The notes beneath the pieces are model-generated. The model ran no database searches. It had not been told where the DNA came from and was given only the letters and a program-made list of their open reading frames with translations. A stretch of DNA of 34,921 nt from Nitratidesulfovibrio sp044433065. GTDB taxonomy: Bacteria; Desulfobacterota; Desulfovibrionia; Desulfovibrionales; Desulfovibrionaceae. Positions 25,025-32,446 of the stretch are shown in pieces. Where the stretch lies: assembly GCA_044433065.1 (NCBI GenBank), contig JAWXUA010000010.1, forward strand, positions 1 through 34,921, read 5' to 3'. Position 1 is the stretch's first letter. Each line of letters begins with the position of its first letter. The position numbers and the translations under genes are program-made.

Positions 25025-26563
25025 TTACTTTGTTTTGCCGTCAATCAACACAGTACGGAAGAAGGCTTGCGGACCTCGCTGGAGCTGCAACATGACGGCC
25101 CCTCGGGATTTGGCATCCTTCTCAAGAATTGCATTGAGAGCTTGTGCTGTTGGGACTGCTTGAAGGTTTGCCGTAAGGATAACGTCACCGGTGCGGATAT
25201 CGACTTTGCGCAGTGGACTGTCTTGATCCATATGGGTGATGAGCAGACCTTCAGCCTGATTCATTTTCAGCTCTTGTGCTTCCTCAGCAGTGACTGGACG
25301 AGCTGAGATACCGAGCATAGAGACCGCTGGGGCTTTGCCTTGCTCAGCAGATGGCGCGCCTTTTTGTCCAGATCCATCAGCGTTGCGTTCACCGAGAACT
25401 AGGGTCACATCTTTGAATTTACCGTTGCGTAGCAGGGTGATTTTCACCTTTTCGCCAGGGCGTTTATGGGCCACAGCGAGTAGGAGTTCTGTGGAATTTT
25501 CCATTTCCTTGCCGTCAACTTTAAGTAAAATGTCACCAGCTTTGATGCCTGCTTTGTCTGCTGGGTCCCCTGCAATGACGCTTTCAACAAAGGCACCATT
25601 ACTTTTTTTCAGGCCAAGAGCGCGTGCTGTGTCGTTGTCGATAGGCTTAATGGTAACACCAATCCAGCCACGCTGTACTTTCTTATGGGTCTTTAATTGT
25701 TCAATAATTTGTGATGCCATGTTGCTTGGAATGGCAAAGCCGATGCCTTGACCACTGGCGATGATGGCGGTGTTAATGCCGATGACTTCGCCTTGCATAT
25801 TGAGAAGCGGCCCACCGCTGTTACCAGGGTTGATGGAAGCGTCCGTCTGCAAGAAATTGTCAAAAGGTCCAGAGCTAATGTCGCGGCCCTTAGCACTCAA
25901 AATGCCGGTGGTCACTGTGTGGTCAAGGCCAAAAGGATTGCCAATGGCCATGAGCCATTCCCCAACTTCAAGGGCATCTGAGTCGCCAAAGGGGAGGACT
26001 GGCAGGGCATTTTGGACTTCAATCTTAAGAAGAGCGAGGTCGGTTTCTGCGTCAGCACCAATGAGTGCGGCGATATATTCCGTGGCATCGCCATTATTGT
26101 CCACGGTTACTTTGATGGTATCGGCACCCTCAATGACGTGGTTGTTGGTGACGATGTAGCCGTCATTAGAGATGATAAAGCCAGAGCCAAGAGAGCTCTT
26201 TTTTTGTTGACGGGGTTGTGATTCGCCTTGAAACTGATCGAACTGCTTGAAAAATTGATCGAAAGGTGTGCCTTGTGGAAAACCACGGAACAGGTCACGA
26301 AGATTACCTTGCTGGACTTCGACGACTTTTTCCGTGCTGATATTTACAACGGCAGGTCCCGTGCTCTTAGCGAGTTCGCGGAAATCAGGGAAGTTTTGGT
26401 TGAAGAGGGCTGCTTGGGATGACGTGGTTGTGCTGAATACCAAAGCCATGACCACGAGCAGCATCAGCGCTGCGCGGACCACCAAGTTTGGGGCCTTGTT
26501 GGACTCCTCATTTGGTCCTTTATTGGACCACTTATTACAGATGACACGCTGTGTACGTACCAT
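25025..26563 (-). CDS. degP: DegP/HtrA-family periplasmic serine protease (Do type)
   Basis: A 512-aa periplasmic quality-control protease. A basic N-terminus and membrane segment (AALMLLVVMALVFS, 31-44) form the signal sequence, with cleavage likely after SQA. The trypsin-like domain has the triad His142 (TNNHVIEG), Asp175 (TDLALLK) and Ser249 (GNSGGPLL). Two PDZ domains follow, from about 300 and 420. The stretch before the signal sequence is unusually long and holds a small repeat (SNKGPNEESNKAPN). AAGGAG lies seven bases before the ATG. A sigma-70-like promoter lies upstream and tandem terminators follow, so it is probably monocistronic. Confidence 0.95.
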   Translation of the reverse strand: MVRTQRVICNKWSNKGPNEESNKAPNLVVRAALMLLVVMALVFSTTTSSQAALFNQNFPDFRELAKSTGPAVVNISTEKVVEVQQGNLRDLFRGFPQGTPFDQFFKQFDQFQGESQPRQQKKSSLGSGFIISNDGYIVTNNHVIEGADTIKVTVDNNGDATEYIAALIGADAETDLALLKIEVQNALPVLPFGDSDALEVGEWLMAIGNPFGLDHTVTTGILSAKGRDISSGPFDNFLQTDASINPGNSGGPLLNMQGEVIGINTAIIASGQGIGFAIPSNMASQIIEQLKTHKKVQRGWIGVTIKPIDNDTARALGLKKSNGAFVESVIAGDPADKAGIKAGDILLKVDGKEMENSTELLLAVAHKRPGEKVKITLLRNGKFKDVTLVLGERNADGSGQKGAPSAEQGKAPAVSMLGISARPVTAEEAQELKMNQAEGLLITHMDQDSPLRKVDIRTGDVILTANLQAVPTAQALNAILEKDAKSRGAVMLQLQRGPQAFFRTVLIDGKTK

Positions 26564-26619
26564 AAGAATACTCCTTGCTATGACCTAAAATGGTCGTGAA
26601 AGTCAAAATTGCTGTCTTT

Positions 26620-26647
26620 ATAATAGTCCTTTGTGGTCATTTGTAAA
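26620..26647 (-). promoter_or_regulatory. Candidate degP promoter
   Basis: On the minus strand TTTACA (26642-26647) and TATTAT (26620-26625) are 16 bases apart, giving a leader of about 50 bases. CTTGAAAA just upstream hints at a heat-shock -35 element, but no matching sigma-32 -10 box is seen. Confidence 0.45.
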
Positions 26648-26765
26648 CAGCTTTTTCAAGACTTTGTGAGTAAAAATATTCAAACTTATGTGCAAGAATT
26701 CTCCTTTTGTGAGTGCTTTTTTGAATTATATGGGCGCGCACAGGATTTTCTTGCCATAAGGGAAA

Positions 26766-26799
26766 GAAAAAGGGCGACACCCTATGCAGAGTGTCGCCC
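26766..26799 (-). terminator. Rho-independent terminator after the S1 gene
   Basis: GGGCGACAC (26772-26780) and GTGTCGCCC (26791-26799) are perfect 9-bp arms around a 10-base loop, followed on the minus strand by TTTTTCTTT. Confidence 0.92.
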
Positions 26800-26836
26800 A
26801 TACTATCGTGTATTGCGTATATAGAGAATGTACGCC

Positions 26837-28303
26837 TTACTTCTTTTTGCTCATGGCAGCTTGCAAAGCTTCGCCAAAGGAGCCGAGAGAAGGTTGCTTT
26901 TCTTTCTTAGGAGCGTACTGCTTCCAGTTCTTGTCTTCGCGGGTATCTTCAACACCTTCAGGAGCAAGGGTGATGCGCTTGGTTTCAGCAGAGATATCAC
27001 GAACTACCAAGGTCACAGAGTCGCCAGCAACGAGCTTGGAGAGTGCAGACTGTGCAGCACCCTTCATGAGGCCAGCTGGGAGCAGACCGGTGAGGCCTGG
27101 AGCAATGTTAACGAAAAGGCCGAATTCAGCGCGCTTTTCAACAGTACCAGTGACCACAGTGCCAGCGGCGAAACGCTCTACAGCATCGGTCCATGGGTTG
27201 CCTTCAGCGTCACGCAAGCTAAGGGAAATGCGGCGCTTGGTGATGTCGAGTTCCTTAACGCGAACGCTAACCTTGTCACCAGCAGCAACAACATCTTCAG
27301 GCTTGTTTACACGGCGGGTCCAAGACATTTCGGACACGTGTACGAGGCCTTCGATGCCTGGGAGAACTTCAACAAAGGCACCGAATGGAGCGAGGCGAAT
27401 AACTTTGCCTTCCACAACGTCGCCTTGAGCGATACGGCTTTCAGCGTCTGCCCATGGATCGCCAGCAGCTTGCTTGACGGAGAGAGCGATGCGAATGCCC
27501 TTGCCCTTAGGGCCTTCGCCAATGGACAAGATTTTAACGCGAACCTTATCGCCAACGGTGACAGCTTCATCAGCTTGAGCAACGCGGGACCAAGAGAGTT
27601 CGGAAATATGAGCCATGCCTTCGATGCCAGCAGCGAGTTCCACAAATGCACCAAAAGCGGCAAGACGTGCAACAGTGCCGTCTACAACGTCGCCAGCGTT
27701 AACGCCTTCCATGAAGGTAGCAAGTGCTGCGTCGCGCTCTTGTTCTTGCAACATGCGGTGAGAAACCACGATGTTACGGCCACCTTGTTCAACGCGGGTT
27801 ACGATGAACTGCAAGGTTTGACCAACCATGCTTTCAGGGTCAGCAACAGGATGCATGTCAATTTGGCTACCAGGGCAGAAGGCACGCTTGCGGGAAACTT
27901 CTACGCTATAACCACCCTTACAGGTTGCAGTCACGCGGCCTTGCACTGGGATACCAGCGTCGCGAGCATTTTCGAGTTCGGCAACGCCAGCGTTACCAGA
28001 AAGGCTCTTGGAAAGGCGGATTTCTTGGCCAGTGACAGCGGTGACATAAAGGTCAATGCGGTCGCCAATGGCGCAAGGGAGGTTGCCTTCGGCGTCTTCA
28101 AGTTCGCGACGGTCAACCACGCCATCGACCTTAGAGCCAGTGGCAACAAAGACAGAATCGTCGGTAATGGCGACGATGGCGGCACTAATACGCTCGCCGG
28201 GACGGACATTGCGCGTTTCACCAGCGTGTGCTTCTAAAAGTTCAGCAAAGCTAGCGTTATCGTCGAGCTCTTGAATGTCCATTTGTTCCTCAGTCATAGT
28301 CAT
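26837..28303 (-). CDS. S1 RNA-binding-domain protein (ribosomal protein S1 homologue)
   Basis: A 488-aa protein made of about five S1 (OB-fold) domains at roughly 36-101, 117-184, 203-278, 293-365 and 380-449. Domains 3 and 4 are the most typical (FGAFVELAAGIEGMAHISELSW and the parallel FGAFVEVLPGIEGLVHVSEMSW). It ends in a basic tail with AMSKKK. S1 proteins hold mRNA on the 30S subunit. At five domains it is shorter than the six-domain E. coli S1, and Desulfovibrio may have a second S1, so rpsA is likely but not certain. AAGGAG lies eight bases before the ATG. Strong codon bias leaves a long open frame on the opposite strand. Confidence 0.87.
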   Translation of the reverse strand: MTMTEEQMDIQELDDNASFAELLEAHAGETRNVRPGERISAAIVAITDDSVFVATGSKVDGVVDRRELEDAEGNLPCAIGDRIDLYVTAVTGQEIRLSKSLSGNAGVAELENARDAGIPVQGRVTATCKGGYSVEVSRKRAFCPGSQIDMHPVADPESMVGQTLQFIVTRVEQGGRNIVVSHRMLQEQERDAALATFMEGVNAGDVVDGTVARLAAFGAFVELAAGIEGMAHISELSWSRVAQADEAVTVGDKVRVKILSIGEGPKGKGIRIALSVKQAAGDPWADAESRIAQGDVVEGKVIRLAPFGAFVEVLPGIEGLVHVSEMSWTRRVNKPEDVVAAGDKVSVRVKELDITKRRISLSLRDAEGNPWTDAVERFAAGTVVTGTVEKRAEFGLFVNIAPGLTGLLPAGLMKGAAQSALSKLVAGDSVTLVVRDISAETKRITLAPEGVEDTREDKNWKQYAPKKEKQPSLGSFGEALQAAMSKKK

Positions 28304-28707
28304 GGGTCGTACTCCTTACGAATTGATAGGCCCGTAGGCAGAATTCTTTTATCAATGCCTGCTCAGATAGGCAAGTAAACTTCTATGAAAGTTCTCTATT
28401 TTATGGATGGGAAGTCATCATCAGGCGCCAGAAGTTACCATATGCGACCTGCTTCCCCCTGAAAACGCTTTCTAAGCCAAAAGCTTTTGCGACGAAAGCA
28501 CTTTTATGACACAAACTCTTGCCCAGTACTTTTATCACAAATCACCTTAGACCACACTTGACCACCAACAGCTCCGTGCCTATTTCGTTCATGGCGTCTC
28601 GTGCGTCACGGTCTGTAATACCTAATACCAGTAAAGGCAAGTCTTTAACGCACTGTAACTCGCAAATTTGCAAATACAGTGTTTCACCATAAAAGAGGAG
28701 TACTCTC
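28304..28707. promoter_or_regulatory. Divergent regulatory region between the S1 gene and ppiC
   Basis: These 404 bp hold the leaders of both genes and no coding sequence I can support. Next to the S1 gene, ATTGATA (28322-28328) and TATCAAT (28350-28356) form an inverted repeat in its leader, followed by GCCT/AGGC (28357-28372). Near ppiC there is a GCAAATTTGC palindrome (about 28662-28671). No convincing -10/-35 pair was found for either gene. Confidence 0.5.
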
Positions 28708-28992
28708 ATGGCTGTTCGCGCTCGCGCTCGTCACATTCTCGTTCCAACTGAAGAAGCATGTCTCGCACTCAAAGCCCGTATCGAAGGTGGCGAAAATTTC
28801 GCTGAAGTTGCTAGCAAAGAATCCCGTTGCCCATCTGGTCGTCGTGGTGGTGATCTTGGTGAATTTGGCCGCGGTCAAATGGTTCCAGAATTCGACTCCG
28901 CTGTATTCACTGGCGAAGTAGGCAAAGTTCTCGGTCCAGTGCAAACCCAATTCGGTTTCCACTTGCTCGAAGTTACCTCGCGTACTGAGTAG
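28708..28992 (+). CDS. ppiC: Small parvulin-type peptidyl-prolyl isomerase
   Basis: A 94-aa single-domain parvulin that speeds cis-trans isomerisation of peptidyl-proline bonds. It reads RARHILVPTEEACLALKARI, then GGDLGEFGRGQMVPEFDSAVF and FGFHLLEV, the complete catalytic signature. There is no signal peptide, so it acts in the cytoplasm. GAGGAG lies just before the ATG. Codon use is strongly biased, as for an abundant protein. A large hairpin follows. Confidence 0.95.
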   Translation: MAVRARARHILVPTEEACLALKARIEGGENFAEVASKESRCPSGRRGGDLGEFGRGQMVPEFDSAVFTGEVGKVLGPVQTQFGFHLLEVTSRTE

Positions 28993-29005
28993 GATTATTT
29001 GCTGA

Positions 29006-29048
29006 GGGAGGGGAAAGGACACTTTTGAAAAGTCTCCTTTTGCCTCCC
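29006..29048 (+). terminator. Long hairpin after ppiC
   Basis: GGGAGG (29006-29011) pairs with CCTCCC (29043-29048); inside it AAAGGA pairs with TCCTTT, and CTTTT with AAAAG. Instead of a T-run it is followed by CCCCCAGACCCCC. It probably ends or protects the ppiC mRNA. Confidence 0.6.
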
Positions 29049-29164
29049 CCAGACCCCCACCCACCCCTATCATTATTATATAGCGCGTTCCTGAATAAGG
29101 ACGTGTTTTTTTTTTGCCCAATGTGCGCCCTTTTTAATCATCCCCAAACAAGAGCAAAGGGGTT

Positions 29165-29197
29165 ATATAGCCATAAAAATAAAGGGGAGGCTATATG
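29165..29197 (+). promoter_or_regulatory. Hairpin over the ribosome binding site and start codon of the Lon-like gene
   Basis: ATATAGCC (29165-29172) and GGCTATAT (29189-29196) are perfect 8-bp arms with a 16-base loop. The 3' arm includes the first two bases of the ATG at 29195, and the AAGGGGAGG Shine-Dalgarno lies partly in the loop and partly in the stem. The weak, A/U-rich stem is of the kind seen in RNA thermometers. The fold is read by eye. Confidence 0.5.
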
Positions 29198-32056
29198 GTC
29201 CGCAAATATCCATCACTCAAGGGAACAGACCTACGCTGGCGAGCAGATATCACAAATATACAAGGACTTATAGGGGCGCAAGGGAAAGAAAATGACAAAG
29301 GTGAGGCAGAGGACTCTTGTCTGCGGAACTGTACTCTAGGGCAAGAAAGGGGTGTGGCTGCTTTTCGTTTCGGCATGGCTATGCGTGGTCGTGGCTACAA
29401 TATTTTTGTGACAGGTCCGAGCGTTTCCGATGGGGCAAGAGGAGGGGCAGGCGGAACAGCCAGAATTGACACCCTTGGAATTGTAAAAAGTTTGTTAAAA
29501 CAAGGTATTGCAGATGAAGAAGCTGATGGTAGATCTCATACCAATATTCCACCAGACTTGTGCTACGTTCACCATTTCTCACGGCCAGATGAACCCTCAC
29601 TTCTACGCTTTAAAGCCGGCTCAGCTAAGGACTTTAAAGAAGATATCCGCCTCTTTGTTGAGAATGTCATGGGTGAAGTGCCTCAACTGTTCGAAAGCCC
29701 AGAATATACAGTAAAGAAAAACCAAATCATCGAAGAGCATGAACGTAAGACTCGGGATTTATTTAAAAAATTAGAAGCTCGTGTGCGTAATTCAGGTTTT
29801 GCTGTCATCAATATGCAAGTTGGCGGCGTCCAAAGGCCAGATATTGCACCACTCATTGATGGTGAGCCAGTGGTCATGCTTAAACTAGAGGAATTACAGG
29901 AAAAAGAAAGATTTCCTAAAGTAGAACTTGAAGAATTGCGCGTCACATATGCTAAGCTTAAAGATGAAATTGACGCAATTTTTCTGGATGTGCGCGACGT
30001 ACAACGCGATGTGAAGCGGAAAATTTTAGCCATGGATACAGCGGTTTTCCAGAAGTCAGCACGCGAACTTGCCCACGATTTGTTGACGAAGTATGAAGAT
30101 AAAAAAGTCCAAAGCTTTGTTGAAGCCATGCTAAACCATATGGCAGAACATATTGAAAAGCTAAAGAAAATTGCCTCTGAGGATGCCCACGACGCACGTG
30201 GAAATACCAAGAAAAAGCAGCTGCATAGCGACGAGGGCACGATCCATACAATCACGCAACAAGAGACACAGCCACAAGAACAAAAGCCAAAGACAGCACA
30301 GGATAACGCCTTTCTCCATGTGTTCGATGTGAATATTTTAGTGGACAATAGTAAGCTAACCGGCCCTCCAGTTATAGTTGAATTATATCCAACATATCGT
30401 AATCTTTTCGGGAGTATAGAGCGTACTTTAGAGCAAAGTACTGGGCAAAATACAGGGAAAAATATTGGGCAAAGTGATTACCGCAAAATCCATGCAGGTT
30501 CTTTTATCAAGGCCAATGGTGGCTATCTGGTACTCAATTTGATGGATGCCATGATGGAGGCAGGCGTGTGGCAAACTTTGAAGCGTGCGCTGAAAAACGA
30601 AGCCATGGAAATCCAAACTTTTGACCCGTATTATTTTATCCTCACACCAATCATAAAGCCAGAAGCTATTGAAATGAATGTGAAAGTTGTGGTCCTCGCC
30701 ACACCACAGCTCTATCATCTCCTGCGCCATCACGATGATGATGTGGCGCGTATCTTTAAGGTTTGGGCAGATTTTGATGCCAGCATGAACCGAGATGATG
30801 CCGCTTTGCACCATGTCCGTCAATGCATGCAGGGTATTGTGCACGAAGCTGATCTTTTGCCCTTCAGTGCATCAGCTGTGGCAACTTTGCTTGAGCTTGG
30901 AGTTCGCTTTGCAGGTCGGCGCGAGAAAATTTCCATCGCTTTTCCTCAATTGCGCGATATTATGGAAGAAGCTAATTATATGGCTATGTTAAGGGATAAG
31001 GACGCGACTTCTGAAGTGTTGCCTAAAGCGTCCTATGGAGTCCCCCATGAGGTCTTTCATGAAGTCCTTCATGAAGTTACTGCCGAGCATGTTATGGCCG
31101 CCATGCAGGCAAGACGTCATAGGGCAGGGCAAGTAGAAGAGAAGATGCAGGAAATGATTCATCGCGGTTCAATTTTAATAGATACCAAGGGTTTAGCTGT
31201 AGGGCAAGTGAATGGTTTAGCCGTCATGAGTATGGGGCATCATCTTTTTGGCAAACCAAGTCGCATCACTGCCACAACGGCCATAGGTAAGGCTGGCATC
31301 ATAAATATTGAGCGTGAGTCCGAGCTTTCTGGAGCTCTTCACACCAAGGGAATACTGATTTTAACAGGCTATTTAAACCGCATGTTTGCCCAAAAACGTC
31401 CGCTTATTCTTTCTGCCTCCATCGCATTTGAGCAATCATATGGTGGAGTTGACGGAGATTCTGCGTCGTCCACAGAGGTCTATGCCTTGCTATCGAGCCT
31501 TAGTGGCGTGCCAATCAAACAGGGCATTGCGGTGACGGGTTCGGTGAACCAGAAGGGCGAAGTTCAGGCTATCGGCGGTGTGAATGAGAAGATTGAGGGC
31601 TTTTATGATTGTTGTATGCAGGGTGGTTTAACGGGTGAGCAGGGCGTCTTAATTCCTCATGCGAATATGCAGGATTTAATGCTTGATGTACGCGTTGTGG
31701 ATGCTGTGGATCGCGGAGAATTTCATGTGTGGTCTGTAAAAAATATTAGTGAAGGCATTGAAATTCTTACAGGTGTGGACTCTGGCATCTTACAAAACGT
31801 GCAAACTAAGGCCGACGTGCAGTGTGGTTGCGCTGAAGCTGATGTACAATGTGGCTGTGCTGAAGATGATGCGCAACGTGCTTGTAGTGAGGCCAACACG
31901 CGATGCCATTGTGCTGAGGCCAACGCGGAATGTGGCAGTAATGATGCCGCAATCTATGCTGAAGGGAGTATTTTTGCCAAAGTTGACGCATGCTTAGACG
32001 AAATGGTTCATGCTTTTTATAAAAGTTCCTCGTTTTTTGCTTGCAAGTTAGAGTAA
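29195..32056 (+). CDS. Lon-family (S16) ATP-dependent protease-like protein, AAA_32 type
   Basis: A 953-aa protein of the LonC/YcbZ-like group: an N-terminal AAA region, an inserted coiled helical part (about 150-330), and a C-terminal Lon protease domain. The Ser-Lys dyad is Ser756 (GVDGDSAS) and Lys799 (GGVNEKIEG), 43 residues apart as in E. coli Lon. The P-loop is abnormal: after GYNIFVTGPS comes VSDGARGGAGGTARIDT, where relatives have a short GxxGTGRT-type loop. Low-complexity inserts occur near 340-370 and 410-425, a HEVFHEVLHEV repeat near 618, and a Cys-rich repeat tail after 872. Residues downstream of the catalytic domain may bind metal. AAGGGGAGG lies four bases before the ATG. Confidence 0.88.
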   Translation: MVRKYPSLKGTDLRWRADITNIQGLIGAQGKENDKGEAEDSCLRNCTLGQERGVAAFRFGMAMRGRGYNIFVTGPSVSDGARGGAGGTARIDTLGIVKSLLKQGIADEEADGRSHTNIPPDLCYVHHFSRPDEPSLLRFKAGSAKDFKEDIRLFVENVMGEVPQLFESPEYTVKKNQIIEEHERKTRDLFKKLEARVRNSGFAVINMQVGGVQRPDIAPLIDGEPVVMLKLEELQEKERFPKVELEELRVTYAKLKDEIDAIFLDVRDVQRDVKRKILAMDTAVFQKSARELAHDLLTKYEDKKVQSFVEAMLNHMAEHIEKLKKIASEDAHDARGNTKKKQLHSDEGTIHTITQQETQPQEQKPKTAQDNAFLHVFDVNILVDNSKLTGPPVIVELYPTYRNLFGSIERTLEQSTGQNTGKNIGQSDYRKIHAGSFIKANGGYLVLNLMDAMMEAGVWQTLKRALKNEAMEIQTFDPYYFILTPIIKPEAIEMNVKVVVLATPQLYHLLRHHDDDVARIFKVWADFDASMNRDDAALHHVRQCMQGIVHEADLLPFSASAVATLLELGVRFAGRREKISIAFPQLRDIMEEANYMAMLRDKDATSEVLPKASYGVPHEVFHEVLHEVTAEHVMAAMQARRHRAGQVEEKMQEMIHRGSILIDTKGLAVGQVNGLAVMSMGHHLFGKPSRITATTAIGKAGIINIERESELSGALHTKGILILTGYLNRMFAQKRPLILSASIAFEQSYGGVDGDSASSTEVYALLSSLSGVPIKQGIAVTGSVNQKGEVQAIGGVNEKIEGFYDCCMQGGLTGEQGVLIPHANMQDLMLDVRVVDAVDRGEFHVWSVKNISEGIEILTGVDSGILQNVQTKADVQCGCAEADVQCGCAEDDAQRACSEANTRCHCAEANAECGSNDAAIYAEGSIFAKVDACLDEMVHAFYKSSSFFACKLE
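31046..31081 (+). repeat. Three 12-bp tandem repeats inside the Lon-like gene
   Basis: CATGAGGTCTTT, CATGAAGTCCTT and CATGAAGTTACT encode HEVF-HEVL-HEVT. The unit is a multiple of three, so the frame is kept. Confidence 0.7.
31811..31945 (+). repeat. Five 27-bp tandem repeats encoding a Cys-rich tail
   Basis: Five in-frame 27-bp units encode ADVQCGCAE, ADVQCGCAE, DDAQRACSE, ANTRCHCAE and ANAECGSND. The first two are identical in protein but differ in third bases, so the array is not brand new. The last units have drifted. Confidence 0.85.
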
Positions 32057-32124
32057 ATCTTTATATATTCTCCATCCGCCCAGTTTGGCCACTGGGGCTG
32101 TTGCTTGTGAGTGTCGATGCTGCC

Positions 32125-32151
32125 TTGAGTACTTTTGTACTGGGGTATGAA
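32125..32151 (+). promoter_or_regulatory. Possible tRNA-Ser promoter
   Basis: TTGAGT (32125-32130) and TATGAA (32146-32151) are 15 bases apart, shorter than ideal, about 25 bp before the tRNA. Weak pattern match. Confidence 0.3.
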
Positions 32152-32176
32152 AATGGCGTCTCGTAGCACTTCAGCC

Positions 32177-32270
32177 GGAGAGGTAGCGAAGTTGGCCGTA
32201 ACGCGCTCGACTCGAAATCGAGTTATCGGTTTGTCCCGATACGTGGGTTCGAATCCCACCCTCTCCGCCA
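32177..32270 (+). tRNA. tRNA-Ser (anticodon CGA)
   Basis: The acceptor stem GGAGAGG (32177-32183) pairs with CCTCTCC (32260-32266), followed by G and an encoded CCA. The anticodon arm CTCGA-CTCGAAA-TCGAG gives anticodon CGA, reading UCG. A long variable arm (TCGG...CCGA) marks a class II tRNA, as expected for serine. The T arm is GTGGG-TTCGAAT-CCCAC. The 3' half is a common attachment site for integrases, and an integrase gene lies 173 bp downstream. Confidence 0.97.
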
Positions 32271-32278
32271 TAAAAAAT

Positions 32279-32372
32279 GTTCATAAGTGACCCTGAGTGC
32301 TCATAAGTGCTCAGGGTTATTTGTTTTTAGCCATGCCATGTGCTCATGAGTGCCCATACAAGCTCATAAATA
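32279..32372 (+). repeat. Four TCATAAGTG-like repeats, candidate integrase arm sites
   Basis: TCATAAGTG at 32281 and 32301, TCATGAGTG at 32344 and TCATAAATA at 32364. Each pair is spaced exactly 20 bp, about two helical turns, and the pairs are 63 bp apart. They fill the space between the tRNA 3' end and int, where arm-type sites of a tyrosine integrase are expected. Confidence 0.5.
32290..32328 (+). terminator. Terminator after tRNA-Ser
   Basis: ACCCTGAG (32290-32297) and CTCAGGGT (32310-32317) form a perfect 8-bp stem with a 12-base loop, followed by TATTTGTTTTT. Confidence 0.75.
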
Positions 32373-32375
32373 CCC

Positions 32376-32446
32376 TTGACAGCCCACCACAAATGGGGGC
32401 AACTTTGGGGGCTACTATTCCATCTTAACAGGAGTGGCCCCCAATG
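32376..32446 (+). promoter_or_regulatory. Leader of the integrase gene with a start-codon hairpin
   Basis: A perfect -35 box TTGACA lies at 32376-32381, but no good -10 follows at the right distance. TTGGGGGC (32405-32412) and GCCCCCAA (32437-32444) pair perfectly; the 3' arm reaches the A of the int ATG and the AGGAG lies just inside the loop. A second GGGGGC copy lies about 12 bp further upstream and could compete for the same pairing. Confidence 0.4.

Noticed and set aside
26828..28237. 469-codon open frame opposite the S1 gene
   Set aside because: It mirrors the codon bias of the real gene, has no ribosome binding site and its protein is rich in Asn/Phe/Ala without any domain.
32017..32271. 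Minus-strand frame starting MAERVGFEPTYRDK over the tRNA
   Set aside because: It is the antisense translation of tRNA-Ser, a well-known false gene in databases.
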